This document shows, piece after piece, positions 8,270-16,878 of a DNA stretch of 64,000 bases (position 1 is its first letter; each line of letters begins with the position of its first letter). Position numbers and translations under genes: made by a program. The DNA is from an uncultured Roseobacter sp. (GTDB lineage: Bacteria > Pseudomonadota > Alphaproteobacteria > Rhodobacterales > Rhodobacteraceae): contig NZ_CANMDB010000002.1 in the NCBI RefSeq assembly GCF_947496515.1, positions 248,001-312,000 of the forward strand. The letters are read 5' to 3'. The notes under the pieces are model-generated. The model ran no database searches. It was not told the DNA's origin and saw only the letters and a list, made by a program, of their open reading frames with translations.

Positions 8270-9397
8270 ATGTCGCAGATATCGTTGAAGTCGATCACCA
8301 AGACCTTTGGCAACACGCCCGTGTTGAACGGTGCGTCACTCGACATTGAGGATGGTGAGTTCGTCACCCTCGTCGGTCCATCGGGCTGTGGCAAGTCCAC
8401 CCTTCTCCGCATTCTGGCGGGGCTCGAGGCAGCGGATGCGGGGCAGGTGACGATCGAGGGGCGCGACGTCAACGCCGTGCGACCCGCGGATCGAAACCTT
8501 GCGATGGTGTTCCAGAGCTACGCGCTCTACCCGCATCTGAGCGTGGCGCAGAACATGATGACCCCGCTTCGGATGCGCGATCTGAACCGGTTGGGTCGGC
8601 TGCCGCTGCTCGGGCCCCTGGCGGCTCGTGCCGCGCATCGCAAGATGCGTGAGCAGGTGGCGGAGGTTGCGGAGACCTTGCAGATCACCCCGCTGCTGGA
8701 CCGCAAACCGGGGCAGCTGTCTGGCGGGCAACGGCAACGGGTGGCACTGGGGCGAGCGATGGTGCGCGCGCCCGTGGCCTTCTTGATGGACGAGCCGCTG
8801 TCGAACCTGGATGCCGCACTGCGGGTACACATGCGCGCCGAACTGAGCGAGCTGCACCGTCGTCTTCAAGCGACGTTCGTCTACGTGACCCATGATCAGG
8901 CCGAGGCGCTGACGATGTCAGACCGGATGGCGGTTATGATGCATGGTAATATCCTGCAGATCGGACCGCCCAACGACATCTACCTGAACCCCGCTTCACT
9001 GGATGTCGCGCGCTTTATCGGATCGCCACAGATCAACACCCTTCCCGGGGAACTGACCGGTGCGGGCAAGTTGGAATTGCTCGGCGTAGCCTCTGACACG
9101 CGATATGTGGGCACGCGGCAAGCGGTAACCGTAGGCCTGCGGCCAGAGCATCTGACGGTGCGCCCCACCGGACGCTTCTCCGGCGTCGTCAGACGCAGCG
9201 AAAATCTGGGTGCGGATGTCTTTCTGCACGTCGATGTGAATGGTGCGCCAGCGCCCGTGGTTCTGCGCGTGCCGCCGGCAAAGGCGCGGGTGCGCGGGCA
9301 GCGGGTGGCGTTCGATTTTGATCTGAATGATGCTCTTTATTTTGACGTGGATGGCGCACGGGTCAGCGTTCCCAAATCCGCACGCGAGGTCGCGTGA
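8270..9397 (+). CDS. ABC transporter ATP-binding protein, UgpC/MalK type
   Basis: A 375-residue ATPase of the CUT1 carbohydrate / glycerol-phosphate uptake class. Walker A GPSGCGKST, the Q-loop, signature LSGGQRQR, Walker B FLMDEPLSNLD and switch His in VTHDQAEAL are all present. The C-terminal TOBE/OB region (VGLRPEHLTV) typical of UgpC/MalK follows. The ATG at 8270 is preferred over an upstream ATG at 8228 because homologues begin MSxIxLKxITKxFG and GGGAGG lies about 6 bases upstream. Its stop overlaps the next gene's ATG (TGATG). It energises the two permeases encoded downstream. Confidence 0.93.
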   Translation: MSQISLKSITKTFGNTPVLNGASLDIEDGEFVTLVGPSGCGKSTLLRILAGLEAADAGQVTIEGRDVNAVRPADRNLAMVFQSYALYPHLSVAQNMMTPLRMRDLNRLGRLPLLGPLAARAAHRKMREQVAEVAETLQITPLLDRKPGQLSGGQRQRVALGRAMVRAPVAFLMDEPLSNLDAALRVHMRAELSELHRRLQATFVYVTHDQAEALTMSDRMAVMMHGNILQIGPPNDIYLNPASLDVARFIGSPQINTLPGELTGAGKLELLGVASDTRYVGTRQAVTVGLRPEHLTVRPTGRFSGVVRRSENLGADVFLHVDVNGAPAPVVLRVPPAKARVRGQRVAFDFDLNDALYFDVDGARVSVPKSAREVA

Positions 9398-10317
9398 TGG
9401 CGCAAAGCCGCGCGTATATCTGGTTCATCGCGCCCGCGCTGATCTTGATGTTTGTGATCTTGCTGATCCCGATCCTGATCGCAGGCGGGTTGAGCATGAC
9501 AGACTACTCGCTCGGCAATAGCGGCGCATCCTTTGTAGGGTGGGAGAACTACGAGCGCATCTTTAGTCGTTCGCAATACGAAAAGATGTTCGGGGCGACA
9601 TTCCGCTATGTCTTTGTGGTGGTGCCCTTGACGGTGGGGTTGGGTCTGGGTGCAGCGCTTCTGATCCATTCGCTGGGGCGGTTCGGGGATCTCTACAAGA
9701 CGATCTACTTTTTGCCTGTCATGGCGGCGCTGATTGCCATGGCCATTGTGTGGGAGTTTGCATTTCACCCCACCATCGGGATCGTCAATGCGACGCTGGA
9801 ACGCGGCTGCGGCACCATTCTGGAACACTGGAACTGGTACGCTCAAGGCTGCGAACGGACGTTTCCGCTGTGGCTCAACGATCGGGACTACGCCATCTGG
9901 ACGGTGAGCTTTATCGGCGTCTGGCAGGGCTTTGGGTTCAACATGGTGCTGTATCTCGCGGGTCTCGCGTCAATCCCGCCATCGCTTTATGACGCGGCGG
10001 AGATGGACGGCGCCACGCGCGGGTGGGATCGTTTTCAGCTGGTCACCTGGCCGCTGCTGGGGCCTACGACCGTCTTTGTGGTGACCATCAGCTTTATCCG
10101 CTCGTTCCAGGTCTTTGATATGGTCGAGGCCTTCTATCCACAGGGCGGCGGACCCTCGAAAAGCGTCTATGTGATGATGTTCGCTATCTATGAAAAGGGT
10201 ATCCAGCAAAACCTTATGGGAATTGGGGCGGCTATTACCGTCATCTTTTTAGGCTTTGTCATGATCCTCACGCTGATCCAGCGCTGGCTGGTAGAACGCA
10301 GGACACACTATGTCTGA
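9397..10317 (+). CDS. sugar / glycerol-3-phosphate-type ABC transporter permease (UgpA-like)
   Basis: A 306-residue MalF/UgpA-type inner-membrane permease with about six spans. The EAA motif appears as YDAAEMDGATRGWDRFQLVTWP. The ATG at 9397 overlaps the ATPase stop by one base; a GTG at 9394 is an alternative. The periplasmic loop before the EAA half contains an extra stretch with two cysteines 16 positions apart (GCGTILEHWNWYAQGCERT), which is not usual in UgpA or MalF. It forms a heterodimer with the product of 10310-11248, which has its own paired-Cys insertion. Substrate class is inferred from the cluster. Confidence 0.9.
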   Translation: MAQSRAYIWFIAPALILMFVILLIPILIAGGLSMTDYSLGNSGASFVGWENYERIFSRSQYEKMFGATFRYVFVVVPLTVGLGLGAALLIHSLGRFGDLYKTIYFLPVMAALIAMAIVWEFAFHPTIGIVNATLERGCGTILEHWNWYAQGCERTFPLWLNDRDYAIWTVSFIGVWQGFGFNMVLYLAGLASIPPSLYDAAEMDGATRGWDRFQLVTWPLLGPTTVFVVTISFIRSFQVFDMVEAFYPQGGGPSKSVYVMMFAIYEKGIQQNLMGIGAAITVIFLGFVMILTLIQRWLVERRTHYV

Positions 10318-11248
10318 CATTACACTCTCGGGCACATCGGCGGATGCAAAGGCGACGGGCTTCCGGTTCAACACCCGCGCCGCGGTAACCCATGCGGTGC
10401 TGATCCTCGGTGCACTCCTCGTGCTCTTGCCGTTTTACACGATGCTCAGCCTGTCGCTGAAGGCGCCACATGAGATCATGCAGCAGACGGGCGGGTTCTG
10501 GGGTGCACAAGAGCCGTTCCGCGACGATTTTTGCGTCAAGCTTGGCAATGCGGTCGAGGACTGCATGGTGAACCCGATCATCTACAACTACACCACCGCG
10601 TTCGAGAAAGCGCCGCTGCTGCGTTATCTGCTGAATGGGTTGGTCGTGACGGTCTCGATCTTTGTCATTCAGGTGATTGTCGCGCTGCCCTGCGCCTACG
10701 CACTGGCCAAGCTCCGCTTTTGGGGGCGCGAGGCGGTGTTTGCCCTGGTCCTGTTTTGCCTCCTGATCCCGGTGCACGCCATTGCGCTGCCGCTTTACAT
10801 CATGCTGGCCAAGGTCGGGCTCACCAACAGCTATGCCGCCCTCATCATCCCGTGGACGATATCGGTCTTTGGCATTTTCCTGATGCGCCAGTTCTTCATG
10901 ACGGTGCCGGATGACCTGGTTGATGCGGCCCGCATGGACGGGATGAGCGAATACGCTATCATCTGGCAGGTCATGTTACCCACCGCGATCCCGGCGCTGA
11001 TGGCCTTTGGCATCTTCAGCGTGGTGGCACATTGGAACGACTATTTCTGGCCCCGCATCGTCATCACCGGAAACCGGGATCTCTTCACCCCACCCTTGGG
11101 CCTGCGAGAGTTCAAGGGGGATGCCGACGGGGACAACTTCGGCCCCATGATGGCCACCGCCTGCATCATCGTCACACCGTTGATCGTCTGTTTCCTGCTG
11201 GCGCAGCGCCGGTTCATCGAGGGGATAACGCTGTCTGGAATGAAGTGA
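10310..11248 (+). CDS. carbohydrate-type ABC transporter permease (UgpE-like)
   Basis: A 312-residue MalG/UgpE-type permease; family members are usually near 280 residues. The EAA motif is visible as LVDAARMDGMSEYAIIWQVMLP. It overlaps the first permease gene by 8 bases. The first periplasmic loop, normally short between the SLK and ENY-like motifs, is enlarged and holds the paired cysteines DDFCVKLGNAVEDC. The enlarged loops of the two permeases face the same side and the same binding protein, which suggests a specialised docking surface or disulfide. That structural idea is inference. Confidence 0.9.
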   Translation: MSDITLSGTSADAKATGFRFNTRAAVTHAVLILGALLVLLPFYTMLSLSLKAPHEIMQQTGGFWGAQEPFRDDFCVKLGNAVEDCMVNPIIYNYTTAFEKAPLLRYLLNGLVVTVSIFVIQVIVALPCAYALAKLRFWGREAVFALVLFCLLIPVHAIALPLYIMLAKVGLTNSYAALIIPWTISVFGIFLMRQFFMTVPDDLVDAARMDGMSEYAIIWQVMLPTAIPALMAFGIFSVVAHWNDYFWPRIVITGNRDLFTPPLGLREFKGDADGDNFGPMMATACIIVTPLIVCFLLAQRRFIEGITLSGMK

Positions 11249-11349
11249 GGAGCATCGCGCCCCTCACCCCACCCATCCCACGAGAGGGATTCATCACTGG
11301 GGTCTGCCAATCGCCAAACCGTCAGGCCCCGCAACAGGAGAGTACCGTA

Positions 11350-12612
11350 ATGAAACATGCATTGACTGCAATGGGCCTTGTGCTCGCGGCCACCACCGCG
11401 ACGATGGCCGAAGACAAGATCGTTGTTGAGTTCGCCTATCCTTACAGCCACCTTTTCGACGTGACCTATGAGGCGATCCTGCCCAAATTCTATCAGGCGC
11501 ATCCGAACATCGAGATCAAGATGCGCGCCACCTATGAAAGCTACGAGGATGGCACCAACACCATTCTGCGCGAAGCGGTTGCGGGTACGCTTCCTGATGT
11601 GACCATGCAGGGGTTGAACCGTCAGGCGATCCTTGTGGAAAAGGGCATCGCCAAGTCGCTTGAGCCTTTCATCTCCGCCGAAGCCGATTTCGCCAAGGAC
11701 GGATATCACAAGGCGATGCTTGATCTCGGGACTTTTGATGACGCGGTCTACGGGCTGCCGTTTTCGATTTCGCTGCCTGTGGGTTATTACAACATGGAAG
11801 TGATGGCCAAGGCCGGCTATGACAAGACCAATCTGCCCACGACGTGGGAAGAAGTGGTTCAGGCCTGTGTCAATCTGCGCGAAGCGGGTGTCGACAACCC
11901 GATGTTCTGGGGCTGGAACATCACGGGCAACTGGTTCCTGCAGGCGCTGATGTGGAGCCAGGACAAGCCTACCGTTCAGAATGCTGACCTTCAGTTAGAT
12001 ACGGAGGAGGGATTGATTGCGCTCACGACGATGCAGGACATCTTTCAGGGGTGCGAGATGCAGAACCTGGAATGGAAAGCGGCGCTTGCATCGTTTTCGG
12101 CCGGTGATCTGGGGATGATGTACTGGTCGACCTCCGCGGTTGGCGCGGTCGAGCGGGCCATGGGGGACTTCACGCTGGTGACCAGCGAATTCCCCGGAAT
12201 TGAAGCGTCTGGCCCGATGGGTCTTCCGGCAGGCGGCAATTCGGCCATGCTGGTGTCCACCTCCGAAGACCCCGCTGAACTGGAAGCCGCTTGGGCCTGG
12301 CTAAAGTTCATTACCTCGGGTGAGGGTGCTGCCGACGTGGCACGCACCACCGGTTACATGCCGCCAAACCAGGCGGCGAATGAGATTATTCTTGCCGACT
12401 TCTATGCCGAAAACCCGGCCAAGGCGACGGCTGTGCGCCAATTGCCGCTTTTGCGCGAGTGGCAAGCCTATCCTGGTGATAATGGTCTGGCCGCGACGCA
12501 GATCATCTACGATGGGCTCGAAGGTATCGTGACCGGTGAATTCGACGATATGAAGGAACTGCAGAAGGACCTGACTGACGACGTGCAGGATCTGCTGCCG
12601 TCAGGCTCCTGA
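11350..12612 (+). CDS. extracellular solute-binding protein, family 1 (UgpB-like)
   Basis: A 420-residue periplasmic binding protein with a Sec signal peptide at about residues 1-20 (cleavage after TMA). It has the cluster B fold with GLPFSISLPVGYYN early and the TTGYMPPNQAA segment late, both echoing UgpB and other CUT1 binding proteins. The ATG at 11350 follows an AGGAG at about 11336-11340 and gives a proper signal peptide; longer upstream frames cross the permease gene. Two cysteines (QACVNL and QGCEMQ) may form an internal disulfide. The ligand is probably a glycerol phosphate, glycerophosphodiester or sugar, based on the phosphoesterase that follows. Confidence 0.88.
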   Translation: MKHALTAMGLVLAATTATMAEDKIVVEFAYPYSHLFDVTYEAILPKFYQAHPNIEIKMRATYESYEDGTNTILREAVAGTLPDVTMQGLNRQAILVEKGIAKSLEPFISAEADFAKDGYHKAMLDLGTFDDAVYGLPFSISLPVGYYNMEVMAKAGYDKTNLPTTWEEVVQACVNLREAGVDNPMFWGWNITGNWFLQALMWSQDKPTVQNADLQLDTEEGLIALTTMQDIFQGCEMQNLEWKAALASFSAGDLGMMYWSTSAVGAVERAMGDFTLVTSEFPGIEASGPMGLPAGGNSAMLVSTSEDPAELEAAWAWLKFITSGEGAADVARTTGYMPPNQAANEIILADFYAENPAKATAVRQLPLLREWQAYPGDNGLAATQIIYDGLEGIVTGEFDDMKELQKDLTDDVQDLLPSGS

Positions 12613-12620
12613 CAGTATGC

Positions 12621-12651
12621 TCCGGGGGGCGGGCATGCGCTGTCCCCCGGA
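12621..12651 (+). terminator. intercistronic hairpin after the binding-protein gene
   Basis: TCCGGGGG at 12621-12628 pairs with CCCCCGGA at 12644-12651 across a 15-base loop. There is no T-run, so it is more likely a stabilising or partially terminating hairpin, as often found behind binding-protein genes, than a full terminator. Confidence 0.5.
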
Positions 12652-12680
12652 ACCTTCCGCGCGAGACTGAGGCGACATTC

Positions 12681-13505
12681 ATGAAATTGCTGCACTTCAC
12701 CGACATCCACCAGACAACACCTGGGGAAACCATCGGCGGGCGCGATCCCAATGCGAACTTTGCCAAGGGGTTGGCCCATGCCATGGAGCACCATTCCGAT
12801 GCCACGGCGCTCTTCATCACCGGCGATCTATCGGACTGGGGAGATGCCGATGACTATGCGCGGCTCAAGGCGCAACTTGCGGGGCTGCCCATGCCTGTGC
12901 ACCTCATGATCGGGAACCACGATGACCGGCCTACCTTTGCAACGACGTTTCCCGAGTGCGTAAACGAAGAAGGCTTTGTGCAATACGCGGTGCCGTTACC
13001 GATTGGAACGGCGCTTTGCCTTGACACATGGGGCCCGGAAACCCACGCGGGGCATTTTTGTGCGCGGCGCCGGGCATGGCTTTCAGCCCAGCTCGACCTG
13101 ACGAATGGCCCGTTCTGGATCTTCATGCACCACAACCCGGTACCCATCCGCATCGCGCCGATGGACAAGATCATGCTGCTGGATGCCGACCGCTTTGCGG
13201 ATACGGTGGCGCTCAATCACAGCAAGATCCGCCACATTTTTCATGGTCATTGCCATCTGCCGTTAACCGGATCACTGCACGGCATTCCGGTCTCCGCCCC
13301 GCGGGGCACGAACCATGCAGGTTGGCCAGATTTCGGTGCAACACGGTTGCTGTCGTCAGCCGCGCTAACCGAGGCCTATAGTGTTATTTTCGCGACGCCC
13401 ACGACAACCATGGCTCACATGGTCGAGTTCGGCTACGAGGGCGAGATTGTCGGCGAAGGTACTCCCGACTATGCCGACTGGGACCGCATGACGATGGCGC
13501 GATGA
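12681..13505 (+). CDS. calcineurin-like metallophosphoesterase (phosphodiesterase)
   Basis: A 274-residue binuclear metal phosphoesterase. The metal-ligand blocks are in order: FTDIHQ at residues 6-11, TGDLSDWG, GNHDD, MHHNPVPI and HGHCHLP. This is the GpdQ/CpdA-like class, which cleaves glycerophosphodiesters or cyclic nucleotides. There is no signal peptide, so it is cytoplasmic and would act on imported substrate. It is the last gene of the Ugp-like operon, 68 bases after the binding-protein gene with a hairpin between. The context favours glycerophosphodiester hydrolysis over cAMP turnover, but that is inference. Confidence 0.85.
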   Translation: MKLLHFTDIHQTTPGETIGGRDPNANFAKGLAHAMEHHSDATALFITGDLSDWGDADDYARLKAQLAGLPMPVHLMIGNHDDRPTFATTFPECVNEEGFVQYAVPLPIGTALCLDTWGPETHAGHFCARRRAWLSAQLDLTNGPFWIFMHHNPVPIRIAPMDKIMLLDADRFADTVALNHSKIRHIFHGHCHLPLTGSLHGIPVSAPRGTNHAGWPDFGATRLLSSAALTEAYSVIFATPTTTMAHMVEFGYEGEIVGEGTPDYADWDRMTMAR

Positions 13506-13549
13506 CGTCAATACCCCCGGGGATGTCTGTCACTGATGCGGTGTTCGTC

Positions 13550-13990
13550 TGAACACGTAAAGGATGTGCAAACCGTTTTGCTGCGTGGTGAGTTTCGGCG
13601 TCGGTCAAGGTCTTCTGTTCGGGGATAACTCTCAAAAGCTGCGTTTTGGACCAAGGACCCGTTCCGGAGCCGCGCGATTTCTTCGATCCGGGTATGCAGG
13701 TGGCTCAGGTGAACCTGCCGGATACGATCATCGGGTCCGCTCACAACGCGCATTTCCCCTATTATCTGGGAGCAATTGTGGGTTTTGTCCGCCGCGATAA
13801 ACATCGACCAGCAGCAGCGCACGGTGTCTCTTGCCGGGCGCATGAAACCCTCTACCGCATCGGTTTTCCGACATCCAGTCGGTTTGATGGCGGTCAGCGG
13901 ACCCCGCTCGTCGACGGCCCACCAAAGGCAGTACGTTGCCTATTCACCCAGACGTCGGTTTCATCCCTTCCCATACCACCCGGCCCAAGC
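13550..13990 (-). pseudogene. decayed IS6-family (DDE) transposase remnant
   Basis: Reading right to left, one frame gives GRDETDVWVNRQR. After a frameshift near 13940 the adjoining frame gives YCLWWAVDERGPL and then IAADKTHNCSQIIGEM, IRQVHLSHLHTRIE. This is the IS6/IS240 order: DET, YLWRAVDxxG, TDKxxSY, NNRIE. Exactly 34 residues separate the second Asp (codon at 13787-13789) from the Glu (codon at 13682-13684), the DD(34)E spacing of the family. A second frameshift near 13650 leads into a QLLRVIPEQKTL segment resembling the C-terminal part. The N-terminal helix-turn-helix part and the terminal inverted repeats were not found, so the element is dead. Confidence 0.72.
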
Positions 13991-14489
13991 GAAAACGTCC
14001 GACTGAAGACCATGTCAGGGGTGCTGCCGGTCACGGGCGCGCTTTCGGACGTCACATCCGCCTTTTGAGCCCGGCAATGGATCGTTGCTCCATCGACTGT
14101 AATAGAGCGCCGCGCTGCCAGCACGCTGCCGGATCCCGGTTCTGGATAAGGACGCTGGTCAGATCACTTCCTCACCGGTCCCGCCTATTTTCCAGACCCT
14201 CTACCCGGGCAAAGAATGCATGCGGCGCGAGAGCGATCGCGGACGCTGTTTGCGCGATTGCAGTGGTTGCGCGCTCTTTCCAGCGTTTCGTTGGTTCACG
14301 TGGCACCAGAATTTCCGCGCGCGGCAAGCGCGGGCGGAAACCGACTGCCACAGCGGTACTGCAAAGGTCCAGTCCAGCTTCGGACTATGGATTTCCTCAA
14401 ATTTCGTGGAGGGGTACGGGCCTATAGTTTCGCACCTTTTGGGGGCGATCCTTTCATGGCGTCGGTGACACGCCGCGGTTTAAGGTCAT
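13991..14489. other. non-coding stretch between two IS remnants
   Basis: Both strands are broken by stops or carry only low-complexity, arginine-rich frames without recognisable motifs. No RNA gene, repeat or promoter was seen. Given the IS6 remnant on the left and the IS3 remnant on the right it is best read as decayed mobile-element or junction DNA. Confidence 0.45.
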
Positions 14490-14770
14490 TGCCTAGGGCC
14501 GGGCTGATGATGCGACGGCCAGATACAGAAGGCCTGCGCGGGCTGGCACGCTGGTGATGTCCGCAACCCACAACACGTGCGGCGCATCGGCATAGAAGGC
14601 GCGATCCACCGGATCACGTATTGGCCGGGCGCGCGGATTGCATTCAGTCGTCAACACGAGCTGTCGTCGTCTGACACGCTTCAAGCTTGTGGCCTTCATC
14701 AATCGCTCGGTGCGTTTGCGCCAGACTTCGATGCCTTCATCTGCCGGTTCGGCGTGAGTGCGCGGCGCAC
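14490..14770 (-). pseudogene. IS3-family transposase OrfB fragment
   Basis: An uninterrupted reading frame of about 90 codons matches the middle of an IS3-type OrfB. In order it reads HAEPADEGIEVWRKRTERLM, KATSLKRVRRRQ, NPRARPIRDPVDRAFYADAP and VLWVADITSVPARAGLLYLAV. The WVADIT block carries the first Asp of the integrase-core DDE triad. The frame then leaves the family sequence near 14520 and ends at 14493, so the second Asp, the Glu, OrfA and the terminal repeats are missing. It lies in a different frame of the same strand as the 3' end of the PEP-mutase-family gene and supplies that gene's last codons. Confidence 0.8.
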
Positions 14771-15598
14771 CCCTGTTCTCATTTGACCGGCGGCAGACGC
14801 ATCCGATATCGCTTTTTCAGCGTAATCGTAAGTTCCATGCTCTTTCAGCTCTGTTGCGGCCCGGATCATTTCACCAAGGGCCGCCCGTGCAAGCGAGCCA
14901 CCGGTGCTAATCCGTCGTACCCCGGCTTTTGAGAGATCGTTTACCGAATAGGTCGCGGCGGAAAGCCCCACAACCACGTTGACGGGTACAGTAACCGCTG
15001 CACACACCTGTTGAACGCATTGGATGTCCGGCAGTCCCGGAGCATAGACAACATCCGCACCAGCCTGTTCGAAGGCTTTCAGGCGTCGGATCGTGTCGCC
15101 CAGGTCAGGGCGGCTATAAACATAGTTTTCCGCCCTTGCGGTGATCAGGAATTGCTTTGATGGCTTGGCCTCGACGGCCGCTCTTATCCTGTCGACCGCA
15201 AGCTCGAGGTCGAAGATCGGGTTGCTGGGGTCGCCGGTCGAATCCTCGATGGTGCCACCGCACAAGCCGATCTCGCCTGCTTCGCGCACCGTTTGCGCCA
15301 CATCGTCGGGCGATGCGCCAAAACCGTCCTCGAGATCTGCAGAAACGGGAAGGGACGTTGCGTCGACAATCGAACGGGCGTTGTCCAAAACCTGTCGGCG
15401 CGAAAGGCTGCCGCTGGAATCCCGCAACCCCATCGAAAAAGCCAGCCCCGCACTTGTCGTGGCCAAAGCTGGAAAGCCCAGCCCTTCCAGAATGCGAGCG
15501 GTGCCAGCATCCCAGGCGTTCGGCATCAGAAATGCACCCGGCGCGTGGTGAAGCTGCGTGAACACATCAAGTTTCTGCTGATGCGAGGTTGGTGGCAT
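14699..15598 (-). CDS. isocitrate lyase / PEP mutase family protein with chimeric C-terminus
   Basis: A 299-residue TIM-barrel enzyme of the PEP mutase / oxaloacetate-hydrolase group, which makes or breaks C-C or C-P bonds next to a carboxylate. It shows GAFLMPNAWDAGTAR, the metal region SADLEDGFG, GGTIEDSTG and ITARAENYVY. The isocitrate lyase Cys motif KKCGH is absent, so this is not an isocitrate lyase. The ATG at 15598 is chosen because GAAGGAGAG lies just upstream; the open frame extends further up but matches nothing. The last 22 or so residues (from about 14765 down) are read from IS3 transposase DNA, so the native end has been replaced. The barrel itself looks complete. Confidence 0.8.
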   Translation of the reverse strand: MPPTSHQQKLDVFTQLHHAPGAFLMPNAWDAGTARILEGLGFPALATTSAGLAFSMGLRDSSGSLSRRQVLDNARSIVDATSLPVSADLEDGFGASPDDVAQTVREAGEIGLCGGTIEDSTGDPSNPIFDLELAVDRIRAAVEAKPSKQFLITARAENYVYSRPDLGDTIRRLKAFEQAGADVVYAPGLPDIQCVQQVCAAVTVPVNVVVGLSAATYSVNDLSKAGVRRISTGGSLARAALGEMIRAATELKEHGTYDYAEKAISDASAAGQMRTGVRRALTPNRQMKASKSGANAPSD

Positions 15599-15837
15599 AT
15601 GCTGGCGTCTCTCCTTCAGTGTGACGGGCTCTTTGTTGATTTCGCCCTGTGGCGCCAGATGGCATTCCCGTCCGTGCTGGCGCGTTTCCAAAGGAGACGT
15701 GCGTGTTGCAACAAACATGCTTCGAGCGAGAATTCCCAGCATCCCGATCACCTCCGAAGTCAGGTTAGAGGCATTCCTATGGATTGAGGAAATGAATTAT
15801 ATTGCTAAATGTGATGAGCATTGAATATGACAAAGGC

Positions 15838-16716
15838 ATGAAACGCGATCTCGAAATCGATCTTCTGCGGTCATTTGTGGCCGTGGCGGCGCACCTCAAC
15901 TTTACGAAAGCAGCGATTGCGATCGGCCGTACCCAGTCGGCAGTGAGCCTCCAGATCAAGCGGCTCGAAGAGATCGTCGGCAAGCGCCTGTTCGACCGGA
16001 GCCGGCAGTCGGTGTCGATTACTCGGACCGGGGAATCCTTGCTGGTTTACGCCAACCGTATCCTTGCTGCCAATGACGCTGCCCTTTCCCACATTCAACG
16101 GCCTGAGGCAGCGGGACTGGTCCGGATCGGTGCCCCAGATGACTACGCGGCATTCCTGTTGCCGCCAGTTCTCTCGGCAATTCGCAAGGAACATCCCCGA
16201 CTCCAGCTGGAAGTCACATGTGATAATACCTGTGACCTGCTGCCCCAAATAGACAACGGGGGTCTTGATGTCGTCTTGGCGACCCATCAAACGACCGCCG
16301 TCGCCGGTGAGATCGCGCGATACGAGCCGCTTCACTGGGTTGCCGCGCCTGACTATTCGGACGACCCGGCGGCGGCGCTGTCACTGGTACTGTTTCCAGC
16401 AGGATGTGTCTGCCGCGACATCGCCCTGGACGCATTGCGGCGGATCGACCGTACGTGGCATGTGGCCTATTCCACCCGAAGTATCGGATTGATAGAGCAG
16501 GCCATACTTGAGAGCTCTGGCGTGTCTGTGATGGAAGCCTCGACCATCCCGCCCAGCCTCAAGGTCATAGACGGCAGGCCGGGCTTTCCTGCGCTGCCTG
16601 ATGTGGTGATCTCTGTCCACCGGTCGACCATAAGCGAAGCGCATGTCTCGCTCGTCGCCGACTATCTTTTGTCAAAGCTGGCGGGCAAACCTCGGGGAAA
16701 TGCAGTCGGGACATGA
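15838..16716 (+). CDS. LysR-family transcriptional regulator
   Basis: A 292-residue LysR-type regulator beginning MKRDLEIDLLRSFVAVAA. The winged helix-turn-helix FTKAAIAIGRTQSAVSLQIKRLEE covers about residues 22-45 and the effector domain follows. An ATG at 15838 is preferred because homologues start a few residues before the DLDLLRTF block; ATGs at 15802 and 15817 are alternatives. It diverges from the PEP-mutase-family gene with 239 bases between starts. That gap contains the small dyad ATTCCT / AGGAA at 15773-15791, a possible LysR box. It probably controls the divergent gene. Confidence 0.9.
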   Translation: MKRDLEIDLLRSFVAVAAHLNFTKAAIAIGRTQSAVSLQIKRLEEIVGKRLFDRSRQSVSITRTGESLLVYANRILAANDAALSHIQRPEAAGLVRIGAPDDYAAFLLPPVLSAIRKEHPRLQLEVTCDNTCDLLPQIDNGGLDVVLATHQTTAVAGEIARYEPLHWVAAPDYSDDPAAALSLVLFPAGCVCRDIALDALRRIDRTWHVAYSTRSIGLIEQAILESSGVSVMEASTIPPSLKVIDGRPGFPALPDVVISVHRSTISEAHVSLVADYLLSKLAGKPRGNAVGT

Positions 16717-16878
16717 AGTTGACCGATTGCAGAGGCGCTATTTATCCAGGCTGGAAATCGGTTCATCGTGCGTTTCGAGCCGCCGCCCAGATCACTGTGG
16801 ATGTTAGGATCGAGCCCGATTTGTGATGTCTCCGCGGAGTGGTTCATGACTGCGCAAGACTTCGAGGCGTGTAGAGCA

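Noticed and set aside
14220-14470. Plus-strand frames between the IS remnants as a possible gene
   Set aside because: Composition is Arg/Cys/His-rich and unlike the neighbours; no motif, start site or conservation can be seen.
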